Source of the DNA: Sphingobacterium prati
Lineage (GTDB): Bacteria > Bacteroidota > Bacteroidia > Sphingobacteriales > Sphingobacteriaceae
Reading direction: 5' to 3'
Assembly: GCF_013167215.1 (NCBI RefSeq)
Contig: NZ_JABJWY010000033.1
Coordinates: 1 to 64,000, forward strand
Length of the DNA: 64,000 nt
In this document: one piece after another, positions 45,720 through 56,900 of the stretch
Layout of the letters: every line of letters begins with the position of its first letter
Position numbering within the stretch: position 1 is the stretch's first letter
Position numbers and translations under genes: made by a program
The notes under the pieces: generated by a model
The model's database searches: none
What the model saw: only the letters and a program-made list of their open reading frames with translations
Told to the model about the DNA's origin: nothing

Positions 45720-48700
45720 ATGAATAATCGATTATTGACAAAATCACTTCTGAAAAGTAGTATTAAGTTGCTTTGTCCTTTGATGGCGCTCTCCCCCATC
45801 GCACTTTACGCCCACAGTTTCACCGAAAGACCTATTTTATTGACCACTAAGTATGCCGGTATAACAGGTCGTGTGCTCGACCCCGAAGGTAAACCTGTCT
45901 ACGGTGCGACCATTCTGGTCAAAGGCAGTAAAGCCGGGGTCAAGACTGGCGAGGATGGGGTATTCCATATCAATCTCCCTGCCGACAATCAGGTCATTAT
46001 TGTCAGCTACATTGGCTTTAAAGTACAGGAGATAGACATGACCGGAAGAACAAGCATCACGATCCGCCTTGAATCCAACACAAGTATCGATGAAGTCGTC
46101 GTGGTAGGCTATGGCACAAAAAAACGTGGTGAGGTACTGGGCGCCGTGGCTTCGGTCGATCCCAAAGAAATCCAGGATATTCCCGCAGCAAATATTGCTG
46201 CAGCACTACGTGACCGTGTCGCAGGCTTAGGTGTGAGTGAATCGTCCGGTCGACCAGGAGCAGCAGTTACCTTAAATGTCCGGAATGCCTTTGCTTCAGA
46301 TCAGGCAAAATTACAGGGTGTTACCAATGAACCCCTATATGTTATCGATGGAATCATCTCTACTTCGGATGTATTTGAAAACCTCGACGCCTCCATGGTC
46401 GAAAATATATCGATCTTAAAAGATGCTTCAGCAGCTATTTATGGGGCTTCGGGTGCAAAGGGAGTTATTCTTGTCACCACCAAAAGGGGACAAGTCGGCA
46501 AGACCCAATTGAGCTATAACGGTTATATCGGTATCTCAGATGCCACCGTCAAACCCAAAATGCTCTCGGCCTATCAGCATGCCAAATTATTGAACGAAAG
46601 CTACGCCCTGAACAATGCGCAGCCCACTTCTTTCTTTTCGGATGAAGACCTCGCCTACCTCAAAACCAATCCCTACAAAAGCTGGTATGATGAACTGTGG
46701 AAATCCTCCAAAATGGAACGGCATAATCTATCTATTTCCGGGGGAAGTGAAAAAGTCACCTTTTTTGCCGGCGGCAGTTACCAAAAAGAAGATGGCAATT
46801 ATGCTGGCATGAACCAGCAAAAATACTCTTTTCGATCCGGCTTCAATGCCGAAATCATCGATGGACTGAAAGCAGATGTAGCTTTTAACGTCAATAATAC
46901 CAAAACCAACAGCCAAAATAGCCTGTCTGATGACCGAGACCAAAATTTCTACCAAACCCTGATTACCACCCCACAATGGGTACCTATTCAGATCGATGGT
47001 CTGCCCGTCAACTTTAATAACATCAACGCCAATAGCAACACCAATCCATTGGCCATTATTAATTCAGGTTATTATCAAAAGCAGAACAATTCAAACTATA
47101 GCATCAATGCCTCGCTAAATTATGCTCCGAAGGCCTTGAAAGGCTTTAATGCACGTATCCAGGTGTCACATTCCGGCACATCATCCAGTGGTCAGGAATA
47201 CCTTCCGGCCTACGACCTATACGACTTTGTACGTTGGGGCAATAACAACTTGCTCTATACCAATACCGTCAATACCACCTTTCGTATGGATGGCAACAAA
47301 ACAAAAATTGCTCCCTCACTGGGCAAGGGAAGCAGTTATCAGGGTAATCTCGTGTTACAATATGCCAATAGCTTCGGCGATCACAATATAGCTGTGCTGC
47401 TTGGCGCGGAGCAGTCAGCATCCAACTCCGAGGGATTATCGGCCTATTGGACCAACCAACAGCTATTGAATCTGGATGAATATTGGGCTTTCGACCAATC
47501 TACTTTTACCAATAATGGGCGCAACATTGAAGAAGCCGTAAAACGTTCTGTCTTTGGCCGCTTCAATTATGACTATAAGAAAAAATACCTCGTGGAGGTG
47601 ATCACCCGCCTGGACGCATCCTCGCGTTTTGCCAAGGGCAATATCTGGGGCTTGTTTCCCACAGTCGCGACAGGCTGGGTAGTCAGCGAAGAAAACTTCT
47701 TTAAAGACCTGAACTACATCAGCTATCTTAAGGTGCGGGCCAATTACGGGCTTGTGGGCGAGGACCGTGTGACGGCGCGATTGTGGCAGGACCGCTTTAG
47801 TGTAGACCTGGTCAATACGGGTTACCTCTATGGCGAAACACCAGTGGCCTCCCTCAACCCGACCATCATTGCCAATCCGGATATCTCCTGGGAAAAGCAC
47901 CGCACGTTTAACTTTGGTATTGAATCGCGCTGGTTTGATAATAAATTGAGCTTCGGATTCGAGTATTACTTCCGCGATTCTTACGATGTATTTGACAAAG
48001 GTAATGATGAAAACTTCCCCATGTATGCCGGATTCAAAGCGCCCGTCGTGAATTATCAAAAACGAAAAGGCTGGGGCACCGAGTTCTCCCTGGGTTACCA
48101 AAATACATTTTCCAACGGGCTTAAGCTATCCACCAACATGAACTTTGGCTACTCGGGCAGCTATACCACGCAGATGTACTTCAATAAATTCCAGCTATAT
48201 GATTTCTCCTATCCCGACTGGAAGGTCGAAATGGGTACCGACTCCCGCAAATACAATACCGGCAATTATGGACTGATCTATGTGGATATGCTGCGTACAC
48301 AACAGGATGTCGATAATTTTCTGGCTAAAAACCCCAACTATACCATCGACGGGAAAGTGCCACAGGTCGGCTGGACAGTATACGAAGATACCAATGGCGA
48401 CGGAAAAATTACCGAGAAAGATCTCACCCCCATGTTTGAGAATACATCGCCTATTTTCTCTACGGGTGTTACCATCGGTTTAGCCTATAAATCTTTTTCA
48501 CTGAACACCAACTTCCGTGCAGTTTTTGGCGGCAAAGCGTTTTATGAATCACAGGCTATGACTGCCCCTACCGATAAAGTCAATGTACCCAGCTTTTGGG
48601 AAGACCATTGGTCATTGGAGAATCCCGATGGCAGATTCCCCCGTTACGATGATGCGGCCATGATGAGAAAATGGAACTCAACATTCTGGGCGAAGGACGG

Positions 48701-48914
48701 GACGACGATCCGGATCAACAATATGGTGTTTAACTGGAGTGTACCCAAAAATTTTACCGATAAGATCAATGTACGTTCACTCAAGCTGATGCTATCCGGC
48801 AATAACCTATGGACGATCGTAGCCCCCTTTAAACACCGCGATCCCTATTCCTCATCCTTATACAACTATCCGACCATCCGGACGATATCCTTTGGTTTAA
48901 ACTTTGGCATTTAA
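45720..48914 (+). CDS. SusC-family TonB-linked outer-membrane glycan transporter
   Basis: Protein of 1064 residues: signal peptide, CarboxypepD_reg-like domain (GITGRVLDPEGKPVYGATIL), the SusC signature VVVGYGTKKRGEVLGAVASV, plug (RDRVAGLGVSESSGRPGAA, EPLYVIDGIIS, ILKDASAAIYGASGAKGVIL) and a long barrel ending TISFGLNFGI. It imports oligosaccharides in partnership with the SusD protein encoded 11 bases downstream. It is the first gene of a polysaccharide utilisation locus. Confidence 0.95.
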   Translation: MNNRLLTKSLLKSSIKLLCPLMALSPIALYAHSFTERPILLTTKYAGITGRVLDPEGKPVYGATILVKGSKAGVKTGEDGVFHINLPADNQVIIVSYIGFKVQEIDMTGRTSITIRLESNTSIDEVVVVGYGTKKRGEVLGAVASVDPKEIQDIPAANIAAALRDRVAGLGVSESSGRPGAAVTLNVRNAFASDQAKLQGVTNEPLYVIDGIISTSDVFENLDASMVENISILKDASAAIYGASGAKGVILVTTKRGQVGKTQLSYNGYIGISDATVKPKMLSAYQHAKLLNESYALNNAQPTSFFSDEDLAYLKTNPYKSWYDELWKSSKMERHNLSISGGSEKVTFFAGGSYQKEDGNYAGMNQQKYSFRSGFNAEIIDGLKADVAFNVNNTKTNSQNSLSDDRDQNFYQTLITTPQWVPIQIDGLPVNFNNINANSNTNPLAIINSGYYQKQNNSNYSINASLNYAPKALKGFNARIQVSHSGTSSSGQEYLPAYDLYDFVRWGNNNLLYTNTVNTTFRMDGNKTKIAPSLGKGSSYQGNLVLQYANSFGDHNIAVLLGAEQSASNSEGLSAYWTNQQLLNLDEYWAFDQSTFTNNGRNIEEAVKRSVFGRFNYDYKKKYLVEVITRLDASSRFAKGNIWGLFPTVATGWVVSEENFFKDLNYISYLKVRANYGLVGEDRVTARLWQDRFSVDLVNTGYLYGETPVASLNPTIIANPDISWEKHRTFNFGIESRWFDNKLSFGFEYYFRDSYDVFDKGNDENFPMYAGFKAPVVNYQKRKGWGTEFSLGYQNTFSNGLKLSTNMNFGYSGSYTTQMYFNKFQLYDFSYPDWKVEMGTDSRKYNTGNYGLIYVDMLRTQQDVDNFLAKNPNYTIDGKVPQVGWTVYEDTNGDGKITEKDLTPMFENTSPIFSTGVTIGLAYKSFSLNTNFRAVFGGKAFYESQAMTAPTDKVNVPSFWEDHWSLENPDGRFPRYDDAAMMRKWNSTFWAKDGTTIRINNMVFNWSVPKNFTDKINVRSLKLMLSGNNLWTIVAPFKHRDPYSSSLYNYPTIRTISFGLNFGI

Positions 48915-48925
48915 CATACAAAGAC

Positions 48926-50785
48926 ATGAAAAGACATTTTAATTATATCATAGCCCTACTGATGGCATCCAGTACCGTCCTTATGACCCAAAGCTGTAAA
49001 GATGATTTTTTTGAGCTGGTCGATCACGGCGGTCTTGATGCCCGTATCTGGGACAACGAAGGCGCAATAGAATTCTATTTAGCAGGCACTTACGCCATGA
49101 TTATGCCAACCCATCCCCATGAGATCACCCCCAATGACATGCAGATGCACTATGCCAGTGACGAAAACTATTTCTCGGGAACCAATGGCCCTAGCAAAAA
49201 AGTATTGGGATTAAGCGGTGAAATTACGCTCAATGATGTCAAATACATTGCAAGCAAATACCAGGGTACCAATGTGGGTGACAACCGTTATTTTGACATC
49301 GCCCGTTGCAACAATGCCATTGCCTATATCCCGACAGGCACACTGACCACTGATGTAAAGAAAAAATTTTTAGGTCAGTTTTATGCATTACGGGCCATGG
49401 TTTATTTTGAGCTCACCCGGCTGTACGGTGGTGTACCGTTGGTTCTTGACCCTCAAAACCCCGATAACCTGAAACTGGAAGGCCGAGCGTCGGCCAAGGC
49501 ATGTTTTGGGCAGATCATAAACGATCTGGATTCGGCAATGGTCAATCTTGACGGTGTGTCGTGGGACGACGCCACAGGCCGCGGAAAAATAACAAAAGTC
49601 GCGGCAGCAGCGCTGAAAGCCAAAGCACTACTGTATTGGGCGAGCCCGCAGTTCAACCCTACGGATAACCCTACACACCCCTATGAGGCGCAACGCTGGG
49701 AAACAGCCCTGCAGGCCAGCAAAGAGGCCTATGAGCTATGCAAAGCCGCCGGCCGTGCGCTGTTGCCCAATTATAACGAGATCTTTCTAAAAGAAGGCAT
49801 TGCAAATACTGAGGCCGTGATTGTCCGTTCCTACTCAGCGGCATCACCAAAGCGGTTCACGGTTGTTGAGCGCGCTTCACGCCCTGCATCCGAGGGCGGA
49901 TCACCTGCAGATTATTATGTACCTACGACCCTATTGCTAGGCGCCTACCCCATGCAGGACGGCACCCCGGCCAACAGCAGCAATACAAGCTATGACGATG
50001 CACTATTTTGGAAAAACCGCGATCCCAGATTTAAACATACCATTGTTTATAACGGTGCCGAATGGCCTTTAAGTGGTAAGACGGGACGAAAACAATGGAA
50101 TTACAGCAACGCCGCGGATGAATCCTCCATTAAATCTTTTTATTGTAAGAAATTTGTCAATCCGGCACTTTCGTCAGCAGCTGTTGGAATTGCCAACGAT
50201 ATGGGCGGCAATGGCATGGACTGGATCGAAATCCGTTTTGCTGAGGTGATGTTGGATTATGCTGAATCAGCCAACGAAACGGGCAATCTCTCCCTTGCCA
50301 AGGAGCTTGTCCGCAGCATTCGCCAGCGCGCCGGAATACAACAGGGAAACTTTGACTATGGCTTATCGCTGGCATCCAACAAAGAGCAGATGCGTGATCT
50401 TATGATGAACGAGCGGCAGATTGAATTTGCATTTGAAGGCAAACGCTATCATGACCTACGCCGGACACGGCGTATGCATACCTTACAGGGAACTATCCAG
50501 ACCTATTTATTCGAAACAAAATCCGATGCTGCAAAAACGCACCTCGAATCGGAAAACGCGGCCGGTATTCGCCATCGGGAAAGCCTGGATATGAACAACC
50601 GCGATACGGTACTCACCTATTTTAAATATCCTTACAACCTGCGTGCAGAGAGTTCCAATGGCGCCTTTGCCTTCCGTGACTATTATTATTTCTATCCCCT
50701 TCCCAATACCTTTATGAACTCCTCCCCTTTGTTGGAGCAGACTATCGGTTATGAAGGCGGTACATTTGACCCATTAAATGATTAG
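48926..50785 (+). CDS. SusD/RagB-family glycan-binding lipoprotein
   Basis: Protein of 619 residues with lipobox (LMTQSCKDD). Helical TPR-like core with SusD blocks: DIARCNNAIAYIPTG, GQFYALRAMVYFELTRLYGG and the C-terminal MMNERQIEFAFEGKRYHDLR. It sits on the cell surface as a lid over the SusC barrel and binds the glycan. The next gene begins within 50 bases, so susC, susD and the lipoprotein gene form one operon. Confidence 0.95.
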   Translation: MKRHFNYIIALLMASSTVLMTQSCKDDFFELVDHGGLDARIWDNEGAIEFYLAGTYAMIMPTHPHEITPNDMQMHYASDENYFSGTNGPSKKVLGLSGEITLNDVKYIASKYQGTNVGDNRYFDIARCNNAIAYIPTGTLTTDVKKKFLGQFYALRAMVYFELTRLYGGVPLVLDPQNPDNLKLEGRASAKACFGQIINDLDSAMVNLDGVSWDDATGRGKITKVAAAALKAKALLYWASPQFNPTDNPTHPYEAQRWETALQASKEAYELCKAAGRALLPNYNEIFLKEGIANTEAVIVRSYSAASPKRFTVVERASRPASEGGSPADYYVPTTLLLGAYPMQDGTPANSSNTSYDDALFWKNRDPRFKHTIVYNGAEWPLSGKTGRKQWNYSNAADESSIKSFYCKKFVNPALSSAAVGIANDMGGNGMDWIEIRFAEVMLDYAESANETGNLSLAKELVRSIRQRAGIQQGNFDYGLSLASNKEQMRDLMMNERQIEFAFEGKRYHDLRRTRRMHTLQGTIQTYLFETKSDAAKTHLESENAAGIRHRESLDMNNRDTVLTYFKYPYNLRAESSNGAFAFRDYYYFYPLPNTFMNSSPLLEQTIGYEGGTFDPLND

Positions 50786-50832
50786 TTATGAACCGTTCCT
50801 ATTTAACAGCTATTCTACCTCATTATTTACAG

Positions 50833-51759
50833 ATGAAAGCACATTACTTATTCGTTGTGCTCCTATTGAGCACATTACTTTGCTGTAAACGTGAAGGTGA
50901 CAATATTTTCAATTTATTTGAAGATGTCTCCGTCACACTTCATATGGAAAACGAACACAATATCGGTACCTATAAGGATGTTGCCGTGGGCGACTCCATC
51001 TTCGTTGATTTTACCATCAGCTCCAAATCCAAAGACATGCATCAGGTCTGGATCTTTTATAATGGAGCAGGTGCCGCTGTCCTAAAAATACCTTTAGGCG
51101 AAACAGAAAAAAGAAGTTTTCGCTATGTATACAAGATCCGGGCTGATAAAGTCGGCGAGAGCACCTTCCGGATTATGGCCGTTGATAAAGAGGGCGTATT
51201 TATGGGAGATGGCTACACCTCTGTCACCTACAACGTGCTGTCCGATTATGTTCATCTCAACAACCGTGTGCTTTATATGCCTGATAGCGTAAACCGGAGC
51301 AGCGCTTGCTTTATTGATCTGGTAGAAGGTAAAACCTATACCTATGCTGAGGCCAAACTGCATCCGGAGAAAATAGACCTGGGTATGTACCGGACGTATA
51401 CTGTGGAATCCAACGGAAATCTAACCTTTAAATACAACATCTATTCCCTTCAGGCCAGTCCCATACCATTTGGTGCCTTTGATTTTACCGACCTCGCAGG
51501 CAAAGGCCGCGCGACCTATTTTTCAGGCATCCAAAACAATCAGACAAGTGCATTTTTAAATACATTGACCTCCGGCGAAGTCATAAAAAATAATGCAATC
51601 TCGCGTAAAACCACTAATCTCAAATTAGACGACCTGAAGGTGGGAAGCCTGTTTTACTTCAAGACACCAGACGAAAAATATGGCGTCGTTATTGTCAATG
51701 CCCTGAGTGGTTTTGACAACAACCGTTACCTGAACATTAGTATCAAGCGTCAAAATTAA
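50833..51759 (+). CDS. surface lipoprotein of the utilisation locus, unknown binding role
   Basis: Protein of 308 residues from the ATG at 50833, which gives a clean lipoprotein signal (MKAHYLFVVLLLSTLLCCKR); an upstream in-frame ATG at 50788 adds 15 residues that do not fit a signal. The mature part is all-beta with two domains (VAVGDSIFVDFTISSKSKDM near the start, NRYLNISIKRQN at the end). It is placed like the SusE/SusF-type glycan-binding lipoproteins after SusD, but I do not recognise its family. A terminator follows. Confidence 0.75.
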   Translation: MKAHYLFVVLLLSTLLCCKREGDNIFNLFEDVSVTLHMENEHNIGTYKDVAVGDSIFVDFTISSKSKDMHQVWIFYNGAGAAVLKIPLGETEKRSFRYVYKIRADKVGESTFRIMAVDKEGVFMGDGYTSVTYNVLSDYVHLNNRVLYMPDSVNRSSACFIDLVEGKTYTYAEAKLHPEKIDLGMYRTYTVESNGNLTFKYNIYSLQASPIPFGAFDFTDLAGKGRATYFSGIQNNQTSAFLNTLTSGEVIKNNAISRKTTNLKLDDLKVGSLFYFKTPDEKYGVVIVNALSGFDNNRYLNISIKRQN

Positions 51760-51786
51760 AGCTGATCCCTTTTTCCCTTAATAACT

Positions 51787-51821
51787 GGGGTACCACAGCG
51801 CTGTGTGTACCCCTTTCTTTT
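51787..51821 (+). terminator. intrinsic terminator of the susCD operon
   Basis: GGGGTACCACAG (51787-51798) pairs with CTGTG(T)GTACCCC (51801-51813) with one bulged T, followed by TTTCTTTTT. It lies 28 bases past the stop at 51759. Confidence 0.85.
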
Positions 51822-51868
51822 TATTGATGTGTCAACAGAATTCTTTGATCAGAACAACGGTTCGCCGA

Positions 51869-51900
51869 TTTTGCTGTTATAGCGAAAATTATTATCTTTA
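51869..51900 (+). promoter_or_regulatory. promoter of the repeat-protein gene
   Basis: TTTTG (51869-51873) and, after 19 bases, TATCTTTA (51893-51900), 7/8 to TAnnTTTG. It lies 51 bases before the ATG at 51952. Confidence 0.65.
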
Positions 51901-51951
51901 ATCGAATTTATCACAGCCAGGATAAACCAATACTATAGCTAATTTTAAGAA

Positions 51952-53112
51952 ATGCAAGAAGAGCTTATTGAAAATGCCTTTTCTAAAGTCCGTGAATTTT
52001 ACAGCAAACATGGCCGAACTCCAGTCCGCCGTGAAATGGAACAAGTCAATACCATAGCACGCCGCTATTTCGGTTCTTGGAACAATTTTATCAAAACGGC
52101 TGGGCTCAAACCCAATGTAAATAAAACAAAAGCTGAAGTGGAGACCGAGCTGTTCGCGCTCATAAAGGAGTTTTACCACACGCACGGACGCATTCCCATG
52201 CGCCGGGAATTTTCAGCAAAGTCAACCAGTATAAACAAGTATTTCGGATCGTGGAACAAGTTTATTGCCGCCGGAGGCTTTGAACCAAATGACCGCCGAA
52301 TACCTTCCATTGGGAAGCTAAAAAATTCACTGGTTAAATTTTATATCAAACATGGACGGTCTCCCGCGATTTCAGATTGTATCAGCAAGAATGGCCTCTA
52401 CAATCCACTATCCTATTACAGGCATTTTAATGTCAACAGCTGGGCTGATGTACTGGAACATGTGAAGTTAAAATCACATTTTCGGGTTACCACAATGACA
52501 GCATCTGAAGCTAAAGAAAAAGTGATCAAGCTGATCAAAAAGCATCGCATCAAATATTATAAAGATTACGAGCGGCTAAAGCCTGCCAATTACCCATCGA
52601 GCTGGTATCTCAAGGAAAAATTTGGCTGGAACAACCTCTGTTATCTTGCCGGCACGAAAATCCCCGTGACCAAATTCAGCATTAAAGATTATTACCTCAG
52701 TCTAGCAAGGGAACTCGGGAGAACACCGACGACGAAAGAACTGGAAGCCAAAATGGGTGTCACTTCCGGCGCTATGACCTGGAAAACCGGCCAGCGTTTA
52801 AATCATTTTATCCAATCTTTCGGCCAGACACCGGCCAATAGTACACCAGCGCGTTGCAAGCTCAGTAAAAAACAGCTGGCCGAAATCTATAAAGCCAAAA
52901 GTATCGAGCATGGTTATCCAAAAGGAATGCCCCGTGGTAAACTGAAACAACTTACCGGATACTCCAGGGAGGTATACGAATACCGCTTTTTCTCCATGAA
53001 TGGCTTAAGGCTCTTCTGCGGGTTTCAATTGAATAAAAGAGGTAGTAAACAATATACTGAAGAACAATTACGTGAACTATTGAAAAAGCCAAAGCATGCC
53101 AAGAAACGGTAA
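51952..53112 (+). CDS. protein of homing-endonuclease-associated repeats, no nuclease domain
   Basis: Protein of 386 residues built from about six units of the HNH-associated repeat: a pattern of FY-x2-HGR-x-P-x2-RE followed by a helix and YFGSWNNFIKTAG-like end. Clear units begin near residues 13 (FYSKHGRTPVRREM), 72 (FYHTHGRIPMRREF) and 125 (FYIKHGRSPAISD); weaker units lie near 180, 240 (ELGRTPTTKELEAKMG) and 305. These repeats bind DNA in homing endonucleases, but no HNH, GIY-YIG or other catalytic motif is seen. The chain is very basic. It may be a DNA-binding regulator or a remnant of selfish DNA; it stands inside the utilisation locus between the sus operon and its regulator. Confidence 0.75.
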   Translation: MQEELIENAFSKVREFYSKHGRTPVRREMEQVNTIARRYFGSWNNFIKTAGLKPNVNKTKAEVETELFALIKEFYHTHGRIPMRREFSAKSTSINKYFGSWNKFIAAGGFEPNDRRIPSIGKLKNSLVKFYIKHGRSPAISDCISKNGLYNPLSYYRHFNVNSWADVLEHVKLKSHFRVTTMTASEAKEKVIKLIKKHRIKYYKDYERLKPANYPSSWYLKEKFGWNNLCYLAGTKIPVTKFSIKDYYLSLARELGRTPTTKELEAKMGVTSGAMTWKTGQRLNHFIQSFGQTPANSTPARCKLSKKQLAEIYKAKSIEHGYPKGMPRGKLKQLTGYSREVYEYRFFSMNGLRLFCGFQLNKRGSKQYTEEQLRELLKKPKHAKKR

Positions 53113-53210
53113 AACGCCCACTCAGACTATACAACATTAACCGATTAAGCGCTATCTATCAGTATTTTATATAAAATGTTTTTAATTCAAAATAGTTAAC
53201 AGAAATATAT

Positions 53211-53218
53211 TATCTTTA
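53211..53218 (+). promoter_or_regulatory. possible -7 box before the HTH regulator
   Basis: TATCTTTA, 7/8 to TAnnTTTG and identical to the box of the repeat-protein gene, 48 bases before the ATG at 53267. No -33 TTTG is seen at the right distance. Confidence 0.35.
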
Positions 53219-53266
53219 TATTAATATTTTCTTTACATTACTCAATAGTAGACCTATTTTATTAAC

Positions 53267-53944
53267 ATGCTATTTATGAAACAAATCCAAAAACACGAAC
53301 TTTCGAAAGCGGTATCACAGCGTATTGATGAGATACTAAGCCTGACTAAACTTCCAATTCAGGAACTGTCCAATTTAACGGATATCAATCCCCGTTCATT
53401 AAATGGTTATCATTGGGGAACGCTCCCCATTAGCCTGGAGTCCGCGCTAAAAATTTGCGCGGCGCTATCACTTGACCTAAATACGTTCTGTGACTTTGAC
53501 AAAAAGCTAAGTTTAAAAAAGCAACGATTTACGGTCAAAACTGCTGCAAAAAAGGAAAAAACCGAAAAACCATTGGATAAAAAAGCGGAGGCACTCCAAC
53601 TCCAACAACGAGAAAAGAAGGAGAAGGATAGACAACTTCGCGACCAAATAATCACGCTTGTCCGCAGCAGCGATTATTTTCTATATCCCCGCACTCTGCC
53701 ACAGATGGTCCTGGATTTTTCCAAAAATTATCAACTAAACGTAACCGAACAAAGGTTGCAAGCCATCCTGCAACGCTGCATAGCAGATGGGAGCATAAAA
53801 AGACAAACAACCCCATGGGATTATGGTATAGGTTACTATTTACCGAAACGCACTTGGGTCTATTTTAAAAATAAAAAAGATCTTGTAAATGATCCTAAGA
53901 AGATTTTTGGCTATGACTGGATCCGCAATAGCATCGTAGTATAG
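53267..53944 (+). CDS. HTH DNA-binding regulator, paralogue of the 29949 gene
   Basis: Protein of 225 residues; the ATG at 53276 is an equally good start. The N-terminal 75 residues look like a Cro/CI-type helix-turn-helix (VSQRIDEILSLTKLPIQELS, ALKICAALSLDLNTFCDF). A Lys/Glu-rich linker at about 80-125 precedes a C-terminal helical domain (RDQIITLVRSSDYFLYPRTL, DFSKNYQLNVTEQRLQAIL, IADGSIKRQ). The same two-part plan is found at 29949. It lies between the repeat protein and the convergent hybrid regulator, and its target is unknown. Confidence 0.7.
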   Translation: MLFMKQIQKHELSKAVSQRIDEILSLTKLPIQELSNLTDINPRSLNGYHWGTLPISLESALKICAALSLDLNTFCDFDKKLSLKKQRFTVKTAAKKEKTEKPLDKKAEALQLQQREKKEKDRQLRDQIITLVRSSDYFLYPRTLPQMVLDFSKNYQLNVTEQRLQAILQRCIADGSIKRQTTPWDYGIGYYLPKRTWVYFKNKKDLVNDPKKIFGYDWIRNSIVV

Positions 53945-53977
53945 CAAACCATCGCGTGGAATAGCCCAATTTCCGTA

Positions 53978-56900
53978 CTAAGGAGCCACTTTATGTGCAT
54001 TTTTCTGAAACTCACTCGGTGTCATGCCAAATACTGCCTTGAAGCAAGTGGCAAAGTAGCGCGGATCCGTAAATCCGGTTTCATACGCGACTTCACTTAC
54101 GGTGATCGACTTGTCCCGTTCCATCAATAAACAAGCATGTTTCAGCCTAATATTCTTGATAAACTCACTTGGGGAGATATTCAATAATACTTTTGTCTTT
54201 CTATACAAAGTGGACTTGGATAACCCAAGCAGGTCACCAAGCCGGAGTACATCAAATTGGTCATCGGCCAAATGTTGTTCAATGACGGTGACCATCTTCT
54301 GAATAAACTTTTCGTCCAGCGGCGTATAATCCAGCGCAGCAATATTGATCTGTGTATTGTTGTGAAAACTCAACTGTTTGCATCGCTTATTGATGATAAA
54401 GCTCTGGATCTTTGCTTCCAGCACCTTGATCTCAAAGGGTTTGCTGATGTAACCGTCCGCACCAGCCTGATAGCATTCGATACGATCTTCCAGACTACTT
54501 TTGGCGGTCAACAGCAGCACCGGAATATGATTATATTCGGCATTGGACTTGATGGCCCTGCACAAACTCAGCCCATCCATTTCGGGCATCATAATATCGC
54601 TGACGACGATGTCTATTTCCTCCTGCTGAATTTTTTCCAGCCCCTGTCTTCCATGTCCGGCCAGGTGCACATGATAGTTTCTGGAAAGGATATTGAACAT
54701 GGTACTGCTCAGTTCTTCATTATCTTCTACAAGGAGCAGCCGAAGCTTGTTTTCTACTGTATCAGTATCTGGTATAACTGCATCTCCTTGCGCTGCTCCA
54801 AATGCGCTGTCCTGCAGGGAAGTGGAAAACGATCCATCGATAATCTGCATATCCTGATCGGCGTAGTAACTTCTGTTTACAGGTATGGCCACAGTAAACG
54901 TACTTCCCTGCTGCAGTATGCTTTCGACCGCAATATAACCATGATGAATATCGATGAGCTGCTTACTGACAGACAACCCTATCCCATTGCTTTCCACATG
55001 ATTTGGGGACTTATTTGCATAAAAAGGGGTAAATATTTTTTCCAATTCTTCCGGGCGAATACCTTCGCCATTATCGCGCACAAAAATATAAAGAAAGTCA
55101 TTACCTTTCTTCGGGGCAACATAATAAGACAGTGATACCGTTCCGCCGGGCATTGTATACTTAAATGCATTGGAAAGCAGGTTAAACAAGACTTTGTCCA
55201 ATTTATCTTCATCATAGAAAACCGCAGCAGGGCATTCGCCATGCACAATTTCAAATTGTATATTTTTCTTTTTGGCAATGGGACTGAAATAAGCCCGCCC
55301 AAGCCGTTCCACAAAAGTGGGAAAATGAGCCTGACTGACCTGCAGTTTAATTGTATTGTGTTCTATTTTCCTGAAGTCGAGGATCTGCTGAAGCAGCCTC
55401 TTGAGACGGCTGAGGTTGAGCCGCATATTGTCAAACTGCGCCAGGTTATTTCTAGTCGTCATCTGTACATCATCCACCAGACAGGAGATAATCGTGAGCG
55501 GTGTCAGCAAATCATGGGATACATTGGTAAAATAGCTCAATTTGGACTGGGTCAGTTCGTCGGTTTTTTCTTTCTCTATCTGAGCGACTTTCAGGTCGCT
55601 ACGCAGCCGGATGCGATTGAAGGAATAATTGATGAAAAAGAATAATACTGCTCCCACGATCAATGCATAACATACATAGGCAAGATTGCTCTCATAGAAT
55701 GCTGGTATTTTTGTGATTTCAACAGCTGTAATGTCGTTGTTCCATTGATTATGGAGGTCGGTAGCTTTCACCAGAAAACGGTAACTTCCCTTACCCAAGT
55801 TATTATAGGTAGCAAATAAGCGGTCTCTGGGTGCCATGATCCAGTCCTTATCTACACCCTCCAGTTTGTACATATACCGGATCTTGTCGTGCTGTGTAAA
55901 CGGCAGGGCCGAAAAGGATATCTCCAAATTTTGGTCTTCTGGCGCTAGGGTCAGCTGACGGAAATGCTGGTTAAACTTTTTACCCTTGGCTGCTAAAATC
56001 AACGACTTATTATTCACTTTGACATCTGCGATAAGTACCTTTTCTTTAAAGTTGCTGATCGTACTGTGATCGTCGACCCGTACCACACCATTATATCCAC
56101 CAAAAAAAACAGCATGGCGTTTATCGTCAGCCGCAAACGCCCGTTTGGAGAACATGTTAACCTGTAGGCTATCAGAGGCCGAAAATTCAATAACATCTTT
56201 ATTTAAAGGATTGATTTTATACAAATTACGCGTAGTCGAAAGCCAGGTATAATTGCGCAGGCAGACTATATCGAGTATTTGATTTTTACCGAAAAGGGCG
56301 GTGTTGGCAATTTCTTCGCCCATCTTGCTGGCGGTCCGATAGCATACCAGCCGGTTGCTTTTGGTGCCGATCCAAAGGTTTCCGTACCGATCGATGTCCA
56401 TTGTTTCGATCTGGTCTGTCTTTAAGCCAGGTGTTTCCTTGCCAAGGTGTAGTGTTACCGACTGGCGCTCTTTATCGCGCAGGTAATATATTCCATTACT
56501 TTTTGTCGCTATCCAGATACCATGGTGATTGTCTTCGGCTATACTGATGGGTTCATCATGAATACTTGTCACCTGCTGGAGTCGTTCCATATGTGGCTTT
56601 TTACACAACAGCCCTTGGCTGGTGGCTACCCAAACGTATTGCGCGCTGTCTTTATAGAAAAACGAAGGTATCCCGCTGTGCGACAGTTGTTGCTGCAATT
56701 CAATTTTGTGCGACAATAGGATACCGTTTTGCGTGCGCTTAAATACGTTGATGGATGCTTCATAAGCGGAGCCTACCCACAACTGGTCTTGCACATCGAT
56801 GGCCGCGGTCACTGCGCGTATCGAAATGAGATCCTTATAGGTGGAATTACTGTATGTGCTTAGGCCATTGCGGTCCAGCTGAAGACTTCCAAAGCCCAGA

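Noticed and set aside
54257..55135. 292-codon frame opposite the hybrid regulator gene
   Set aside because: Composition typical of antisense reading; the minus-strand gene has full kinase and receiver motifs here.
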